Notes: a model not told the origin generated them from the sequence alone. 64,000 nucleotides of DNA from Aliikangiella sp. G2MR2-5 (GCF_015687155.1 NZ_JADPQF010000006.1:1-64000), one strand, 5' to 3'. Counted from the first letter of the stretch, positions 26,884-36,282 are shown. Numbers and translations: made by a program.

Positions 26884-28557
26884 TTAACTCGTCAAATACC
26901 TGACCGCCTGCCTCGCAGTCAAAATACATCCCGCAATAAAAGTTCCTTCCAGTGATCGCTTACCACTGGCTCCACCGCCGCCAAAACCGGCTGCCTCACC
27001 GACAGCAAATAGTCCTTCAATTGGATTGCCATCAACTCCCATTACCTGACTATTGAGGTTAGTCTGGATACCGCCCAAACTTTTACGAGTAATCAATTTG
27101 AGTTTTATCGCGATAAGCTCAGACCCGTCAATAATCGGTTTGGGGTAACAGGTTCTTATCTTCTCACTGGACCACCGGCGCAACTGTGTAATTCGCCTTA
27201 ACTGTTCATCGTTCCAGAATTTCTTTCCCGACAAAACCATTTGATCATAAGTTTCAATTGAATTTCTTACTTTATCAAACTCAACTCTGACCCCCTCATT
27301 AATCTGGTTCATTCGTTCGACCAGCGTTTTAAGATTGTTGGCGCTGACAAAACATTCGTTTTCCGCAAGCATTTGATTAACCAGCCGTGAATTACCCAAA
27401 AGAGTTTCTTTCAGTAAACCGAACAGCTTTCGATCACGGATCATCGGATTATGCTCGGCACCTGAAATGGCCAGTTCCTTTTCTGCGATGCGACGATTTA
27501 ATACCTGCCATGAGTGCTCGAAAGGCAGCTGTGACAGTCGCTGACAAAGTTCATAAGTATCAAACCCGGTCACCAGTGGCTCGGGTCCAATTCGCGCTCC
27601 GCTAGCATCAAGCCAGAGGGCCGACTTGCAAGGGATCAGGCTAAGTCCTTCTCCTTCAAATTCGGGATTAGCTTTTGCAACACCCGCGGCGTAGTTCCAC
27701 ATTTTATTCAGATGAGTAACCTGCCCGCCGTGCCCAATAACCTGATCGTGTAACCTGCCATCATTGGTTGGATGTGATCCGTTAAGCAACTGTTGCGGCG
27801 GATGCCCCCAACTTTCAGGCCAGTTCTTTTTAACCCGCTCCAGGTCACCGGAAAAGCCACCAGCGGCAATGATGACATTATCGGCACTGACCTCTATCTC
27901 TTTTTTTTCGATTGAATTTCGAACAATTAAATTTCGAACAATTAAATTTTGAACATCCGGCTCAGAAACTGAGTCAAATGATTCAAGTAAACAGCCGTTT
28001 ACTCTGCCGTTACTTTTCAAAAGTTTGGTGGCTTTGGTATTAAAGAGAAACCGGATTTTTTCTTTTGGAAATGAGTAAAGCTGCTGCTTTATTTTTTCTA
28101 CCAGAAAAGCGCTTCCTCCCCACAAAATATGATATCGCGGCAAACTATTACCCAGTACATGCCAGCCTCTTTCGATCCAGTTGACCGCCGGTAAAAATCG
28201 AACGCCCAACTTTCGTATATAGTCGTAAATATCAAGCCTTGAACGTTCGCAATAAAGTTCGGCCCACTGCTTTGGCCAAATATCCAGTTCGCCGAGCTCG
28301 GCAAATGACATCCAGTCTCTAAGCGCTCTTTCCGGGGAATCGGGAATGGAGAGTCTTTTTTGTTCAGGTGTTCCAATTAGAGCCATACCGCCAAATGCAA
28401 TTCTGGCCAGTCCGCCGAGTCTATCTTCTCCCTGAGCATCGACAATGAGCACCTGCTCTCCACGTTTAAGCAGTTCCAGCGCCGTTACCAGTCCGGCAAT
28501 TCCTGCGCCGATAACAAGGTGGTTTGTTTTTATTTGATGCCAGCCTGACTTTTCCAT
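26884..28557 (-). CDS. FAD-binding dehydrogenase (KsdD-like family)
   Basis: A flavoprotein of 557 aa in the fumarate reductase / 3-ketosteroid dehydrogenase superfamily. The N-terminal dinucleotide fold has G-A-G-I-A-G-L near residue 17, followed by an acidic residue ending the second strand (I-V-D-A). The C-terminal FAD contact is in G-E-A-A-G-F-G-G-G-G-A-S-G-K-R-S-L-E-G-T-F. This pattern fits the 'putative FAD-binding dehydrogenase' group of about 550 aa; the substrate is unknown. Residues near 205-215 contain a short sequence repeated in frame (L-I-V-R-N twice) caused by a 15-bp tandem triplication. Confidence 0.85.
   Translation of the reverse strand: MEKSGWHQIKTNHLVIGAGIAGLVTALELLKRGEQVLIVDAQGEDRLGGLARIAFGGMALIGTPEQKRLSIPDSPERALRDWMSFAELGELDIWPKQWAELYCERSRLDIYDYIRKLGVRFLPAVNWIERGWHVLGNSLPRYHILWGGSAFLVEKIKQQLYSFPKEKIRFLFNTKATKLLKSNGRVNGCLLESFDSVSEPDVQNLIVRNLIVRNSIEKKEIEVSADNVIIAAGGFSGDLERVKKNWPESWGHPPQQLLNGSHPTNDGRLHDQVIGHGGQVTHLNKMWNYAAGVAKANPEFEGEGLSLIPCKSALWLDASGARIGPEPLVTGFDTYELCQRLSQLPFEHSWQVLNRRIAEKELAISGAEHNPMIRDRKLFGLLKETLLGNSRLVNQMLAENECFVSANNLKTLVERMNQINEGVRVEFDKVRNSIETYDQMVLSGKKFWNDEQLRRITQLRRWSSEKIRTCYPKPIIDGSELIAIKLKLITRKSLGGIQTNLNSQVMGVDGNPIEGLFAVGEAAGFGGGGASGKRSLEGTFIAGCILTARQAVRYLTS
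27911..27955. repeat. 15-bp x 3 in-frame tandem repeat
   Basis: Three units, ATTGAATTTCGAACA, ATTAAATTTCGAACA and ATTAAATTTTGAACA, lie head to tail inside the FAD dehydrogenase gene. They add five-residue copies without breaking the frame. Confidence 0.85.
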
Positions 28558-28688
28558 CGGGTTTCTCCGAAAAACTATATTCCGTTTAAATTTCCCCCAT
28601 GCTTACTTATACCCTTTTACACCGTCACCGTATTGATATTAATCAAATGAACATTTTTGTAATGACCTGAAAGCTTTCTCCACAAACA

Positions 28689-28715
28689 AAAAAAGGTAGC
28701 CATTTGGCTACCTTT
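28689..28715 (-). terminator. Intrinsic terminator of astC
   Basis: On the minus strand AAAGGTAGCC, an AAAT loop and GGCTACCTTTTTTT form a strong hairpin with a T-run, 34 bp past the astC stop codon. Confidence 0.85.
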
Positions 28716-28748
28716 ATCATTCGTTGTTGTTTGTTAATATTGGATGAA

Positions 28749-29957
28749 TTATCCGGCAACAACCTTGGCAACTGCCTTTTCAAATGCACGCATACCCTGT
28801 TCAATTTCTGCCTCAGAAACAAGTAAAGATGGCGCCAGACGAATAACATTTGGACCAGCCATAAGAATCATCAGATTTTGCTCCAATGCCGCCACCATAA
28901 ATTCTCTTGCTCTACCCAGATATTCCTCTTTAAGCGCTGCACCAATAAGCAGTCCTTCACCACGGACTTCTTCGAATACGTTGTACTGCTCATTGATCAT
29001 TTGCAACTTGGTATTAAACAAGTTGTGTTTTTCTTTAACGCCTTCAAGAGTGGCAGGATCATTAATGATATCAAATGCCGCACTTGCCACTGCACAACCG
29101 AGTGCATTACCACCATAGGTGCTGCCGTGAGTACCAACTTTAAGTGCTGCTGCAAATTTCTCTTTGGCTAACATTGCGCCAATCGGAAATCCTCCTCCCA
29201 AAGCTTTTGCACTGGTCAAAACGTCAGGCTCGATGCCATGAAGCATATAGGCAAAAAGCTCACCGGTGCGTCCCATACCAGTTTGAATCTCGTCAAAAAT
29301 CATGACTGCGTTGTATTTGTCACAAAGCTCTCTGACTTTTTCAACAAACGCTTTGCTCGCAGGGATAATACCGCCTTCTCCTTGAACCGGCTCAAGTACG
29401 ATGGCACAGGTCTTATCAGAAACTGAGGCTTCAAGCATTTCGATGTTGTTATATTCAAGGTGAGTAATCCCTCCAGGAAGCGGCTCGAAACCTTGAGTAT
29501 ACTTGGGTTGACCACCCACACTTACCGTGAAAAGAGTTCGACCATGGAAAGACTGTTTAAAAGAGATAATTTCATGTTTCTCAGGACCAAAGTTTTCAGA
29601 AGCGTATTTACGCGCTAGCTTAAAAGCTGCTTCATTCGCTTCGCCACCGGAATTTGCAAAGAAAACTTTGTCAGCAAAAGTGTTATCTACCAGCTTTTTA
29701 GCCAGTTCAAGCGCAGGCTCATTAGTAAAGACATTACTCAAGTGCCATAGTTTCTCACCCTGCTCCTTCAAAGCACCAACAAGCGCTGGATGACAATGGC
29801 CCAATGCATTTACCGCGATTCCACCGGCAAAATCAATGTACTCATTACCTTCTTTATCCCAAAGCTTACAACCTTCACCTTTAATCGGTATTACCGACAA
29901 AGGCGAATAATTGGGTACCATTACATCGTCAAAGGTTTCTCTCGTAACTGAGGTCAT
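28749..29957 (-). CDS. astC: Succinylornithine / acetylornithine aminotransferase
   Basis: Class III PLP aminotransferase of the ArgD/AstC type, 402 aa. It moves the delta-amino group of N-succinyl- or N-acetylornithine to 2-oxoglutarate. The PLP lysine is in [14 protein letters not shown]; the preceding [12 protein letters not shown] is family-typical. The ATG at 29957 is preceded by AGGAAA. The open frame continues to 30056 but the family N-terminus matches 29957. It is divergent from astA, so catabolism of succinylornithine is favoured over arginine synthesis. ArgD activity cannot be excluded from sequence. Confidence 0.85.
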   Translation of the reverse strand: MTSVTRETFDDVMVPNYSPLSVIPIKGEGCKLWDKEGNEYIDFAGGIAVNALGHCHPALVGALKEQGEKLWHLSNVFTNEPALELAKKLVDNTFADKVFFANSGGEANEAAFKLARKYASENFGPEKHEIISFKQSFHGRTLFTVSVGGQPKYTQGFEPLPGGITHLEYNNIEMLEASVSDKTCAIVLEPVQGEGGIIPASKAFVEKVRELCDKYNAVMIFDEIQTGMGRTGELFAYMLHGIEPDVLTSAKALGGGFPIGAMLAKEKFAAALKVGTHGSTYGGNALGCAVASAAFDIINDPATLEGVKEKHNLFNTKLQMINEQYNVFEEVRGEGLLIGAALKEEYLGRAREFMVAALEQNLMILMAGPNVIRLAPSLLVSEAEIEQGMRAFEKAVAKVVAG

Positions 29958-30354
29958 TCGTTTTTTCCTATTCGTACTAAATTGTGCTTCTGTCTTTCGG
30001 AGATCCTGTTCAGTGCAAATATTACACATTTTCAACAAGGACTTAATAAACAGCATCTATTCGTTTTTATTTGTGGAACGTATCATCGCTAATTTTACAT
30101 CGGGATACCAGCTTTGAAAGCTAAAAAATTTATTCAATATTACCGGTCACAATCGCTTATTCTTATCCTTCGGTGCTAGAAATTACTGATTTTAGTCGCA
30201 GGCTTTTGAATTATAATGCATTTGCACTATAATGCTTTCAAATATCTCACCCTCATAACGGCTTGATATTAAGGGGCTTTTACCTTGATACGAAAACCTG
30301 AGTATAATACAGCCCCTTAAATCTTTAACCCTCTATGTAAGGAGTGCTCTAAGT
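29958..30354. promoter_or_regulatory. astC/astA divergent regulatory region
   Basis: 397 bp between divergent arginine-catabolic genes. TGAATTATAATGCA (30207-30220) matches the ARG-box consensus TGAATWWWWATTCA with one change. A weaker copy, TGCACTATAATGCT, lies at 30223-30236. Nearer astA, TATAAT (30303-30308) with TTTACC 18 bp upstream could be the astA promoter. It is bracketed by a 10-bp inverted repeat TTAAGGGGCT / AGCCCCTTAA (30269-30278, 30311-30320). ArgR control is inferred. Confidence 0.45.
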
Positions 30355-31374
30355 ATGATGGTTATTCGCCCGGTCAAAATGGCTGATCTTGATGATATAG
30401 TCGATTTGGCTAGCAAAACTGGCTCGGGATTAACAACACTTCCCCATAGCCGTGAGCACTTGCAGAGAAAAATTGAAAACTCCCTGGCCGCTTTCGACAA
30501 AACCGAAAATAACCCGTGTGACGAGTGTTACCTATTTGTTCTGGAAGACACCAAAACAGGCCAGGTTGTCGGCACAAGTGGCGTGGTAGCGGCAGTCGGC
30601 ACCAGCAAACCTTTTTATACTTATAAGCTCAACACCGAAGTTCATTACTCCATTTCCATGGATATCTATCGCAAGCTGAATTTCCTGACTTTGACCAACG
30701 ACTTCACCGGTGCTTCAGAGATATGCACACTATTCCTGTCTCCTGACTTCCGCGGAGGAGGAAACGGCATTCTTCTATCGAGAAGCCGCTTCTTATTTAT
30801 GGCTGAACACCCCGAGCGTTTTGGTGATCGCGTTTGTGCAGAAATGCGTGGTGTCTCAGATGACACTGGCCGCTCTCCATTCTGGGAAAGTGTTGGCAGG
30901 CACTTTTTTGGGGTAGATTTCGAAACCGCTGACAAAGAAAATGGCGAAGGTAACAACCAGTTTATTGCCGAACTAATGCCGCATCACCCAGTTTATGTTC
31001 CCATGCTTTCCGAGGAAGCTCAGGCTGTTCTGGGTGAAGTTCATGAACAAACTCGTCCCGCGGTTCAAATGTTGAAAGCTGAGGGATTCAGATATACTGG
31101 TTACGTCGATATTTTTGATGGTGGCCCTACCATTGAAGCGCCAGTCAAAGAAGTCTTGACCGTTCGTGACAGTATTTTGCTTGAAGTTGAAATTGGCAGT
31201 TCAGATCCTCACTCAGCATCCAATGCAATGCTAAGTAATACCGGCCTCAAGGACTTTCGGGCGTGTTTGGCGAAACTGGCACCGCCAAAAGACAATCATG
31301 TGGTCATCACCCAGGAATGTGCAGACGCTTTAGGAGTAAAAGCAGGCGATACAGTAAGAGTAAGATATTATTAA
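30355..31374 (+). CDS. astA: Arginine N-succinyltransferase
   Basis: First enzyme of the arginine succinyltransferase (AST) pathway. It transfers succinyl from succinyl-CoA to the alpha-amino group of arginine (or ornithine for AruF-type subunits). Length 339 aa, GNAT-related fold. Family blocks seen: M-x-V-I-R-P-V-x-x-x-D-L near the start, the D-F-T-G-A-S-E-I-C-T-L-F-L-S-P-D-F-R-G-G-G-N-G segment and R-G-V-S-D-D-T-G-R-S-P-F-W-E. AAGGAG lies upstream of tandem ATGs. The usual followers astD, astB and astE are not here; a strong terminator follows directly. Confidence 0.92.
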   Translation: MMVIRPVKMADLDDIVDLASKTGSGLTTLPHSREHLQRKIENSLAAFDKTENNPCDECYLFVLEDTKTGQVVGTSGVVAAVGTSKPFYTYKLNTEVHYSISMDIYRKLNFLTLTNDFTGASEICTLFLSPDFRGGGNGILLSRSRFLFMAEHPERFGDRVCAEMRGVSDDTGRSPFWESVGRHFFGVDFETADKENGEGNNQFIAELMPHHPVYVPMLSEEAQAVLGEVHEQTRPAVQMLKAEGFRYTGYVDIFDGGPTIEAPVKEVLTVRDSILLEVEIGSSDPHSASNAMLSNTGLKDFRACLAKLAPPKDNHVVITQECADALGVKAGDTVRVRYY

Positions 31375-31414
31375 TCTGCTCTTCGCTTATTGTTAAGCTC
31401 TTAAGAATTATCAT

Positions 31415-31452
31415 AAAAAGCCGCTTAGTTGTTTAATTTAGCGGCTTTTTTG
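31415..31452 (+). terminator. Intrinsic terminator of astA
   Basis: AAAAAGCCGCT (31415-31425) pairs with AGCGGCTTTTTT (31440-31451) around a 14-base loop, ending in a T-run. It separates astA from the convergent arginase-family gene. Confidence 0.85.
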
Positions 31453-31462
31453 TTGAAGTACC

Positions 31463-32557
31463 TTATAGGTTTTTATTCATTAATTTAATCAGTTGAGCTG
31501 AAATCGCAGCACCAGCCTCCAAAGTAGCTCTAGGCTCATCATCCGCGTTTTCGGTAACTACAAATGGAGCAATTTCAACCATATCGGCACCAGTAATCGG
31601 AAAGTGCTGACCAATGGTATCGATAATTGTATGTGCATCAGTTGGCGACAGGCCGTCAACTTCAGGTGTACCGGTAGCAGATGCATACCTGGCATCGAGA
31701 CCATCAATATCAAAACTGACGTAGATCTCATCAACCCCTTTTTGCTTGAGAATTTCAACCGTTTCATCTGCGACCACTTGTGCACCACGGCTCAATACAT
31801 CCTGAGCCCAGTACTGCTTAACACCAAAAGTTTCTTCCCAATGAGCCTTAGGTTTACCGCTGGAACGGATACCGTATTGCATTAATAACGATGGCTCATC
31901 CAGTCCTTCCAGAATATGGGTACACCAGCTACCAAAACAAAGATCAATGCCCAGACGCTCAATCAAAAGATCGGTATGCGCATCAAAATGAATAATTGCC
32001 GCTTTTTTACCTTGCTTCTTCTTGGCCGCGAGATATGACTTTACCAGCGGATAGCTCACCGAGTGATCTCCCCCCATGGCAAAAATTCCTTTGTTCGGAT
32101 GACTTTCATAGAAAGCATCGCAAATCTTTTCCGTAATAGATAAGGGGCTTACAGCTAAATCCTCACCCTCTCCCTGGTACAGCGCTTTACGGCAATTATC
32201 GATGGTCGGCTCATTGAGATATTTATCATGGAGAAGATGAGGAATAACCCTGACATCGCCCATATCCAAAGGATAGGAATCACCATGCTGGGCAAGGATC
32301 GCATTTCTTAAAAATAGAGGTCCCCAGTTTGCTCCACGTAAAATACCACCGCCCGTATCAGAACAGACTCCCAGCATAACAGTAAAGTCATCCGACTCAC
32401 TGACCGTACTAAGACTTTTCTGCCACGCAGTTTCAACTTCATCGACATTTCCATATAAAGCAGAGTGCAGAGACTCTTTGCGCTCCTTGGCTGTATTGAC
32501 CGTAAAAACACCGTTACCGGGTGGACATAAGTACTGATTTGCTAATTTTTCGAACAT
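31463..32557 (-). CDS. Arginase / agmatinase family ureohydrolase
   Basis: A binuclear-Mn enzyme of the ureohydrolase superfamily, 364 aa. All metal-binding motifs are present: G-G-D-H-S, D-A-H-T-D, and S-F-D-I-D-G-L-D with the conserved C-terminal E. It could be arginase, agmatinase or guanidinobutyrase; the extended N-terminus (about 60 residues before the core) is longer than in classical arginases. The location beside astA/astC and an amino-acid symporter supports a role in arginine or guanidino-compound breakdown. The exact substrate is not decided by sequence. Confidence 0.85.
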   Translation of the reverse strand: MFEKLANQYLCPPGNGVFTVNTAKERKESLHSALYGNVDEVETAWQKSLSTVSESDDFTVMLGVCSDTGGGILRGANWGPLFLRNAILAQHGDSYPLDMGDVRVIPHLLHDKYLNEPTIDNCRKALYQGEGEDLAVSPLSITEKICDAFYESHPNKGIFAMGGDHSVSYPLVKSYLAAKKKQGKKAAIIHFDAHTDLLIERLGIDLCFGSWCTHILEGLDEPSLLMQYGIRSSGKPKAHWEETFGVKQYWAQDVLSRGAQVVADETVEILKQKGVDEIYVSFDIDGLDARYASATGTPEVDGLSPTDAHTIIDTIGQHFPITGADMVEIAPFVVTENADDEPRATLEAGAAISAQLIKLMNKNL

Positions 32558-32870
32558 TAATCACCTAGTTTTAAGCTGAACACAATTTTAAGCTGAACAC
32601 AATTGTACGCTGAACATCGTTTAAAGCTGAACATCTCTACCGCTTATCTTACACCTTTCGCGGCCTCGAATCATGGGCACAAAATAGCAAAGTTCCTCCA
32701 ATAAAAAAAGCGAGAAAAAGCAAGGGGTCAGTATCTTTACCTGAAGTTTTTGCTACTTATGTAACCATGACCACAGAGTTCGGCCTTCGGTCAACTTCAG
32801 TTTGGCGATAGAAACTGTTAACCTTGTTCGCCATAACAGCCCTTCAATAAAGGAAGAATAATAAAAAGCT
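32558..32870. other. Divergent intergenic region, ureohydrolase / symporter
   Basis: 313 bp. Its ureohydrolase-proximal half holds a 17-bp x 4 tandem repeat (listed separately). The middle has an A/G-rich run with GGGGTCAGTATC, reminiscent of REP-like elements in gammaproteobacteria, without a clear palindrome. No gene was recognised. Confidence 0.4.
32569..32636. repeat. 17-bp x 4 tandem repeat upstream of ureohydrolase gene
   Basis: Four head-to-tail 17-bp units: TTTTAAGCTGAACACAA (two identical copies), TTGTACGCTGAACATCG and TTTAAAGCTGAACATCT. The block GCTGAACA is invariant in all four. The array starts 12 bp upstream of the ureohydrolase start codon, so it overlaps its 5' untranslated or promoter region. 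It may be a regulator array or a simple minisatellite. Confidence 0.85.
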
Positions 32871-34229
32871 ATGAATCTGACTAATAAAGTACTTATAGGA
32901 ATGGGAGCCGGGCTATTGGTCGGCCTGGGATTAAACTTTAGCCACACTTACCTTTTTGACAATGCCTTACTGGTACCCGGTACCTTTGTAAATGACCAGG
33001 TTATTAACGGCTTTTTCCACGTTGCAGGAAAACTTTTTGTCAATGCCTTAAAAATGTTAGTTGTCCCACTGGTACTATTTTCATTAATCTGTGGAGTTTG
33101 TGGAATTGGCGATGTCAGATTACTTGGTAGAATAGGTGGAAAATCTTTCGTTTTGTACCTGTTAACAACAGCGATAGCTATCGCAACTGCAATCGCTTTG
33201 GCTGCAGGTTTTGGAATAGGTAGCGGTATCGAAAAAAGCGCGGAATCGACTTTTACCGGAAAAGAAGCCCCCCCACTTTCTGAAGTCCTAATCAAAATTA
33301 TCCCTTCTAATCCTATCGATGCCATGGCCAATGGCGATATGTTACCGGTTATATTTTTTGCCATTTTATTCGGAGTCAGTATCCTGCTAGTTGGTAAAAA
33401 AGCCAAACCAATAGTAACCAACTTTGAATTGCTTAATGAAGTTATGATGAAGATGGTTGGCCTTATTATGTCAACAGCCCCCTATGCAGTATTTTGTTTA
33501 CTCGCAAAATCGATGGCTCAACTAGGGGTTCCTTTGCTTCTAGAGCTTATAAGCTATGTTGCAGTATTGGTATTCGCTTTGCTTTTGCACCTGTTTGTAA
33601 CGCTACAAGGAGTCCTGTTTTTATTTTCAGGCCTTAGCCCGTTAAAGCTCTTGTCAAAAATTCGCAATGTACAGGTCTTTGCTTTCAGTACTTCCAGCTC
33701 CAATGCAACAATACCGGTTACTTTACGAACAACGACAGAAAGGATTGGCGTTAACAATTCTGTCGCTTCTTTTACTGTACCCTTTGGCGCAACAATCAAT
33801 ATGGATGGCACCGCCATCATGCAAGGTGTCGCTACTGTATTTATCGCCAATATCTATGGAGTGGAATTAGGCTTAGTAGGCTATCTGACTGTTATTTTAA
33901 TGTCAGTCCTGGCCTCAATTGGTACAGCGGGCGTTCCTGGCGTTGGCTTGATAATGTTATCCATGGTTTTTGCTCAGGTAGGACTTCCTGTTGAAGGCAT
34001 TGGTCTGATTCTTGGCGTCGACAGGCTTCTCGATATGATTCGTACAGCGGTAAATGTCTCTGGAGATATTGTCGTTTCAACAGTGGTTGCCAAAAGTGAA
34101 GGAAAGCTGGATCTCAAAGTTTTCAATGATCCAAATGCAGGAATATTTGATGAAGGCCAGACTCACTTTGATGAATCCATGGAGCAGGAACTTGCTCAGG
34201 CAGTAACACAAACTCACGACACTAATTAA
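32871..34229 (+). CDS. Dicarboxylate/amino acid:cation symporter (DAACS family)
   Basis: Inner-membrane Na+ or H+ symporter of the GltP/DctA family, 452 aa. It has the serine-rich re-entrant motif S-T-S-S-S-N-A-T-I-P-V-T (about 280-291), the N-M-D-G-T-A-I cation/substrate motif (about 310-316) and the second re-entrant loop I-G-T-A-G-V-P-G. Likely substrates are glutamate, aspartate or C4-dicarboxylates; neighbours in arginine catabolism suggest amino acids. The acidic C-terminal tail is unusual but variable in the family. Confidence 0.88.
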   Translation: MNLTNKVLIGMGAGLLVGLGLNFSHTYLFDNALLVPGTFVNDQVINGFFHVAGKLFVNALKMLVVPLVLFSLICGVCGIGDVRLLGRIGGKSFVLYLLTTAIAIATAIALAAGFGIGSGIEKSAESTFTGKEAPPLSEVLIKIIPSNPIDAMANGDMLPVIFFAILFGVSILLVGKKAKPIVTNFELLNEVMMKMVGLIMSTAPYAVFCLLAKSMAQLGVPLLLELISYVAVLVFALLLHLFVTLQGVLFLFSGLSPLKLLSKIRNVQVFAFSTSSSNATIPVTLRTTTERIGVNNSVASFTVPFGATINMDGTAIMQGVATVFIANIYGVELGLVGYLTVILMSVLASIGTAGVPGVGLIMLSMVFAQVGLPVEGIGLILGVDRLLDMIRTAVNVSGDIVVSTVVAKSEGKLDLKVFNDPNAGIFDEGQTHFDESMEQELAQAVTQTHDTN

Positions 34230-34264
34230 TCAATCATTCATTCAATCAATCAATCAATCAATCA
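34226..34264. repeat. AATC tetranucleotide microsatellite
   Basis: The sequence after the symporter stop is made of about nine imperfect TCAA/TCAT units, with five near-perfect AATC repeats at its end. Simple-sequence repeats of this kind are slippage-prone. It is outside genes, so it cannot cause phase-variable frameshifts here. Confidence 0.8.
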
Positions 34265-34284
34265 GGCCGACAGCCTGCCTGCGG

Positions 34285-34318
34285 AAAACGGTGGAGAGCA
34301 AACCTTTCCACCGTTTCT
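34285..34318. terminator. Hairpin between convergent symporter and S9 peptidase genes
   Basis: AAACGGTGGA (34286-34295) and TCCACCGTTT (34307-34316) form a 10-pair stem with an 11-base loop. Only a short T stretch follows, so termination may be modest. Confidence 0.6.
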
Positions 34319-34341
34319 AACCAAAGCTTGAGAAAACGATA

Positions 34342-36282
34342 TTAGTTCAAATGCTTAATTTCAATAGCGTCTATATTCTCATCCGATTCAACCCCAAGGA
34401 TTTTTCGATAAAAATATAGTTCCGCATTAAGTGCTTTTACTACGGTTTCAGCATTTCGAAAACCATGGCCTTCACCTTCGAACAACAGGTAAGCGTAAGG
34501 TATTTTCTTCTCTTCCAGAGCACAAACCATTTTCTCAGCCTGGTTTGGTGGTACAACCTTGTCATCTGCTCCCTGAAGGATAAGAATTGGGCAGGCCAGC
34601 TGCTCTGTATGATAAATAGGCGAACGTGCTTTATAAATATCAATGGCATCAGGAAGCGGACCAACCAGCTTATCACTATAGCTGCCTTCAAATTTGTGGC
34701 ACTCATTAGCCAGGGCTTCAAGATCAGAGACACCATAGCGGCTCATTCCAGCTGTAAATACATCAAAGAAAGTCAATGCGCACAGCGTGGTGTAGCCTCC
34801 AGCGCTTCCTCCGCGAATAAAAAGTCCATCAGGGTTTGCCCGCTTTTCTGCTACCAGAAAATTGGCTGCAGCAATACAGTCTTCTACGTCGATAACTCCC
34901 CACTGACCATTCAATTGATCTCGATACGCCTTTCCGAACCCTGTACTTCCCCCATAGTTAACATCTACTACAGCAAAGCCCCTGTTGGTCCAAAACTGGA
35001 TACCAGGATCGAGCGCGCAATTAGTGGCCGCTGTAGGTCCACCATGACTCATCACTATTAATGGAGGCAAATCATTTTCACTGGCTTCAAACTCACTACT
35101 TTTAGGTGGGTAGTAAAAAGCATAGGCAGTACGCTCATTGGCCGATGGAAAAGAGATTGGTTGAGCGATACTGACGTCACCAGCAGGTAATACAAAGGGG
35201 GATATTTCTGAAAGTGCATGGTACCGGCCGCTAGCCAAGTCCAGTCGGTACATCGCTAGCTCAATCGCTGGTCCAGATGCACAAAAATACAGATTGTCCT
35301 CATCAGAAAGTAACCGGCCTTCAAAATGTTTAAATGGCAAAGCAACCGGCTCGACATGCCCGCTGTCTTCCTCAATCAAACACAATTGCTGTTGCCCCTC
35401 GACAAAATAGAGTGCATAAATTTTATCGTCATGCGTTATTGTGTAGGTGCCTTGGCCAAACACCCATTGAGGCACGCCAAAATCATTATTCGTTGGAGCC
35501 AGGGCATTCAGCATACCGCCCTGATGACTGTAGATATTCGACCAGCCACTCGCATCACTAATGTAATGTAAAACCCCTCCATGACTCCACTCTGGTTGGA
35601 ATACAGATACATTATCCCCCCCGGTTACCTTGTGAACAGCGTCAATCTGACCACTATCATGAATATCTGCCAGCCAAAGCTCTGCAGAATCCCAAGGCAT
35701 ATCTGGTTGGTTCCAGCAGGTCCAGCAAAGGCGATGACCCAGAGGACTGATTCTCGGATAGCTGTAGAAATCAAAACCTTCATGCAGTACTTCGACCCTC
35801 TTCAACTTAAGATCAATCCTCACCAGCTGATTCAACACCGTCTCACCCTGATGTCTTTCTCGAACACATATAAGCGATTGAGAAGCTTCATGCAGGTCAA
35901 AATCGGCGTAACGGTCTTCAACGTTGGTCTCAACCGGAGTAAGCGCAGTTAGCTCTCCATTTTCAAAGACATAAACCCGGTTATCGTCGGCATTAGAAAA
36001 GTAAACACTCCCCTGCTTTACGAGAAAATCTCCTCCACCATATTCATGTACTTTTGTCCTGACACTTACTGAGTCGGGTAAAACTTCTTCACATAGTGAC
36101 TTGTTACTACTTCGAACAATAACGCCGCGCCCCTGCTCTGAGGCCCTTGATTCCAACCAATACAACCAGCCATCATCCAGATGCATTTGACCAAAGCGTT
36201 TTCCTTTCTGCGCCAGGAGATTTGAGGTCAATTTTGATTGCCAACTGCCATAAGGTTTTATTGATTTCATTGTCTTATTCAT
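34342..36282 (-). CDS. Prolyl-oligopeptidase (S9) family peptidase
   Basis: A 646-aa serine peptidase or dipeptidyl-aminopeptidase-like enzyme. The N-terminal ~380 residues form a beta-propeller. The C-terminal alpha/beta-hydrolase domain has the nucleophile in G-G-S-A-G-G-Y (about residue 490), the acid in G-A-D-D-K-V-V-P (about 570) and H606 in G-E-G-H-G-F. There is no signal peptide, so it probably trims peptides in the cytoplasm. Single gene; the promoter is not obvious. Confidence 0.9.
   Translation of the reverse strand: MNKTMKSIKPYGSWQSKLTSNLLAQKGKRFGQMHLDDGWLYWLESRASEQGRGVIVRSSNKSLCEEVLPDSVSVRTKVHEYGGGDFLVKQGSVYFSNADDNRVYVFENGELTALTPVETNVEDRYADFDLHEASQSLICVRERHQGETVLNQLVRIDLKLKRVEVLHEGFDFYSYPRISPLGHRLCWTCWNQPDMPWDSAELWLADIHDSGQIDAVHKVTGGDNVSVFQPEWSHGGVLHYISDASGWSNIYSHQGGMLNALAPTNNDFGVPQWVFGQGTYTITHDDKIYALYFVEGQQQLCLIEEDSGHVEPVALPFKHFEGRLLSDEDNLYFCASGPAIELAMYRLDLASGRYHALSEISPFVLPAGDVSIAQPISFPSANERTAYAFYYPPKSSEFEASENDLPPLIVMSHGGPTAATNCALDPGIQFWTNRGFAVVDVNYGGSTGFGKAYRDQLNGQWGVIDVEDCIAAANFLVAEKRANPDGLFIRGGSAGGYTTLCALTFFDVFTAGMSRYGVSDLEALANECHKFEGSYSDKLVGPLPDAIDIYKARSPIYHTEQLACPILILQGADDKVVPPNQAEKMVCALEEKKIPYAYLLFEGEGHGFRNAETVVKALNAELYFYRKILGVESDENIDAIEIKHLN

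Noticed and set aside
32715-32745. GGGGTCAGTATC considered a REP/IS200-type element
   Set aside because: Only the short GGGGTCA word is shared with REP-like elements; no palindrome or neighbouring transposase was found.
34226-34264. AATC repeats as a phase-variation switch
   Set aside because: They lie after the stop codon of the symporter gene and outside any other frame, so slippage would not change a protein.
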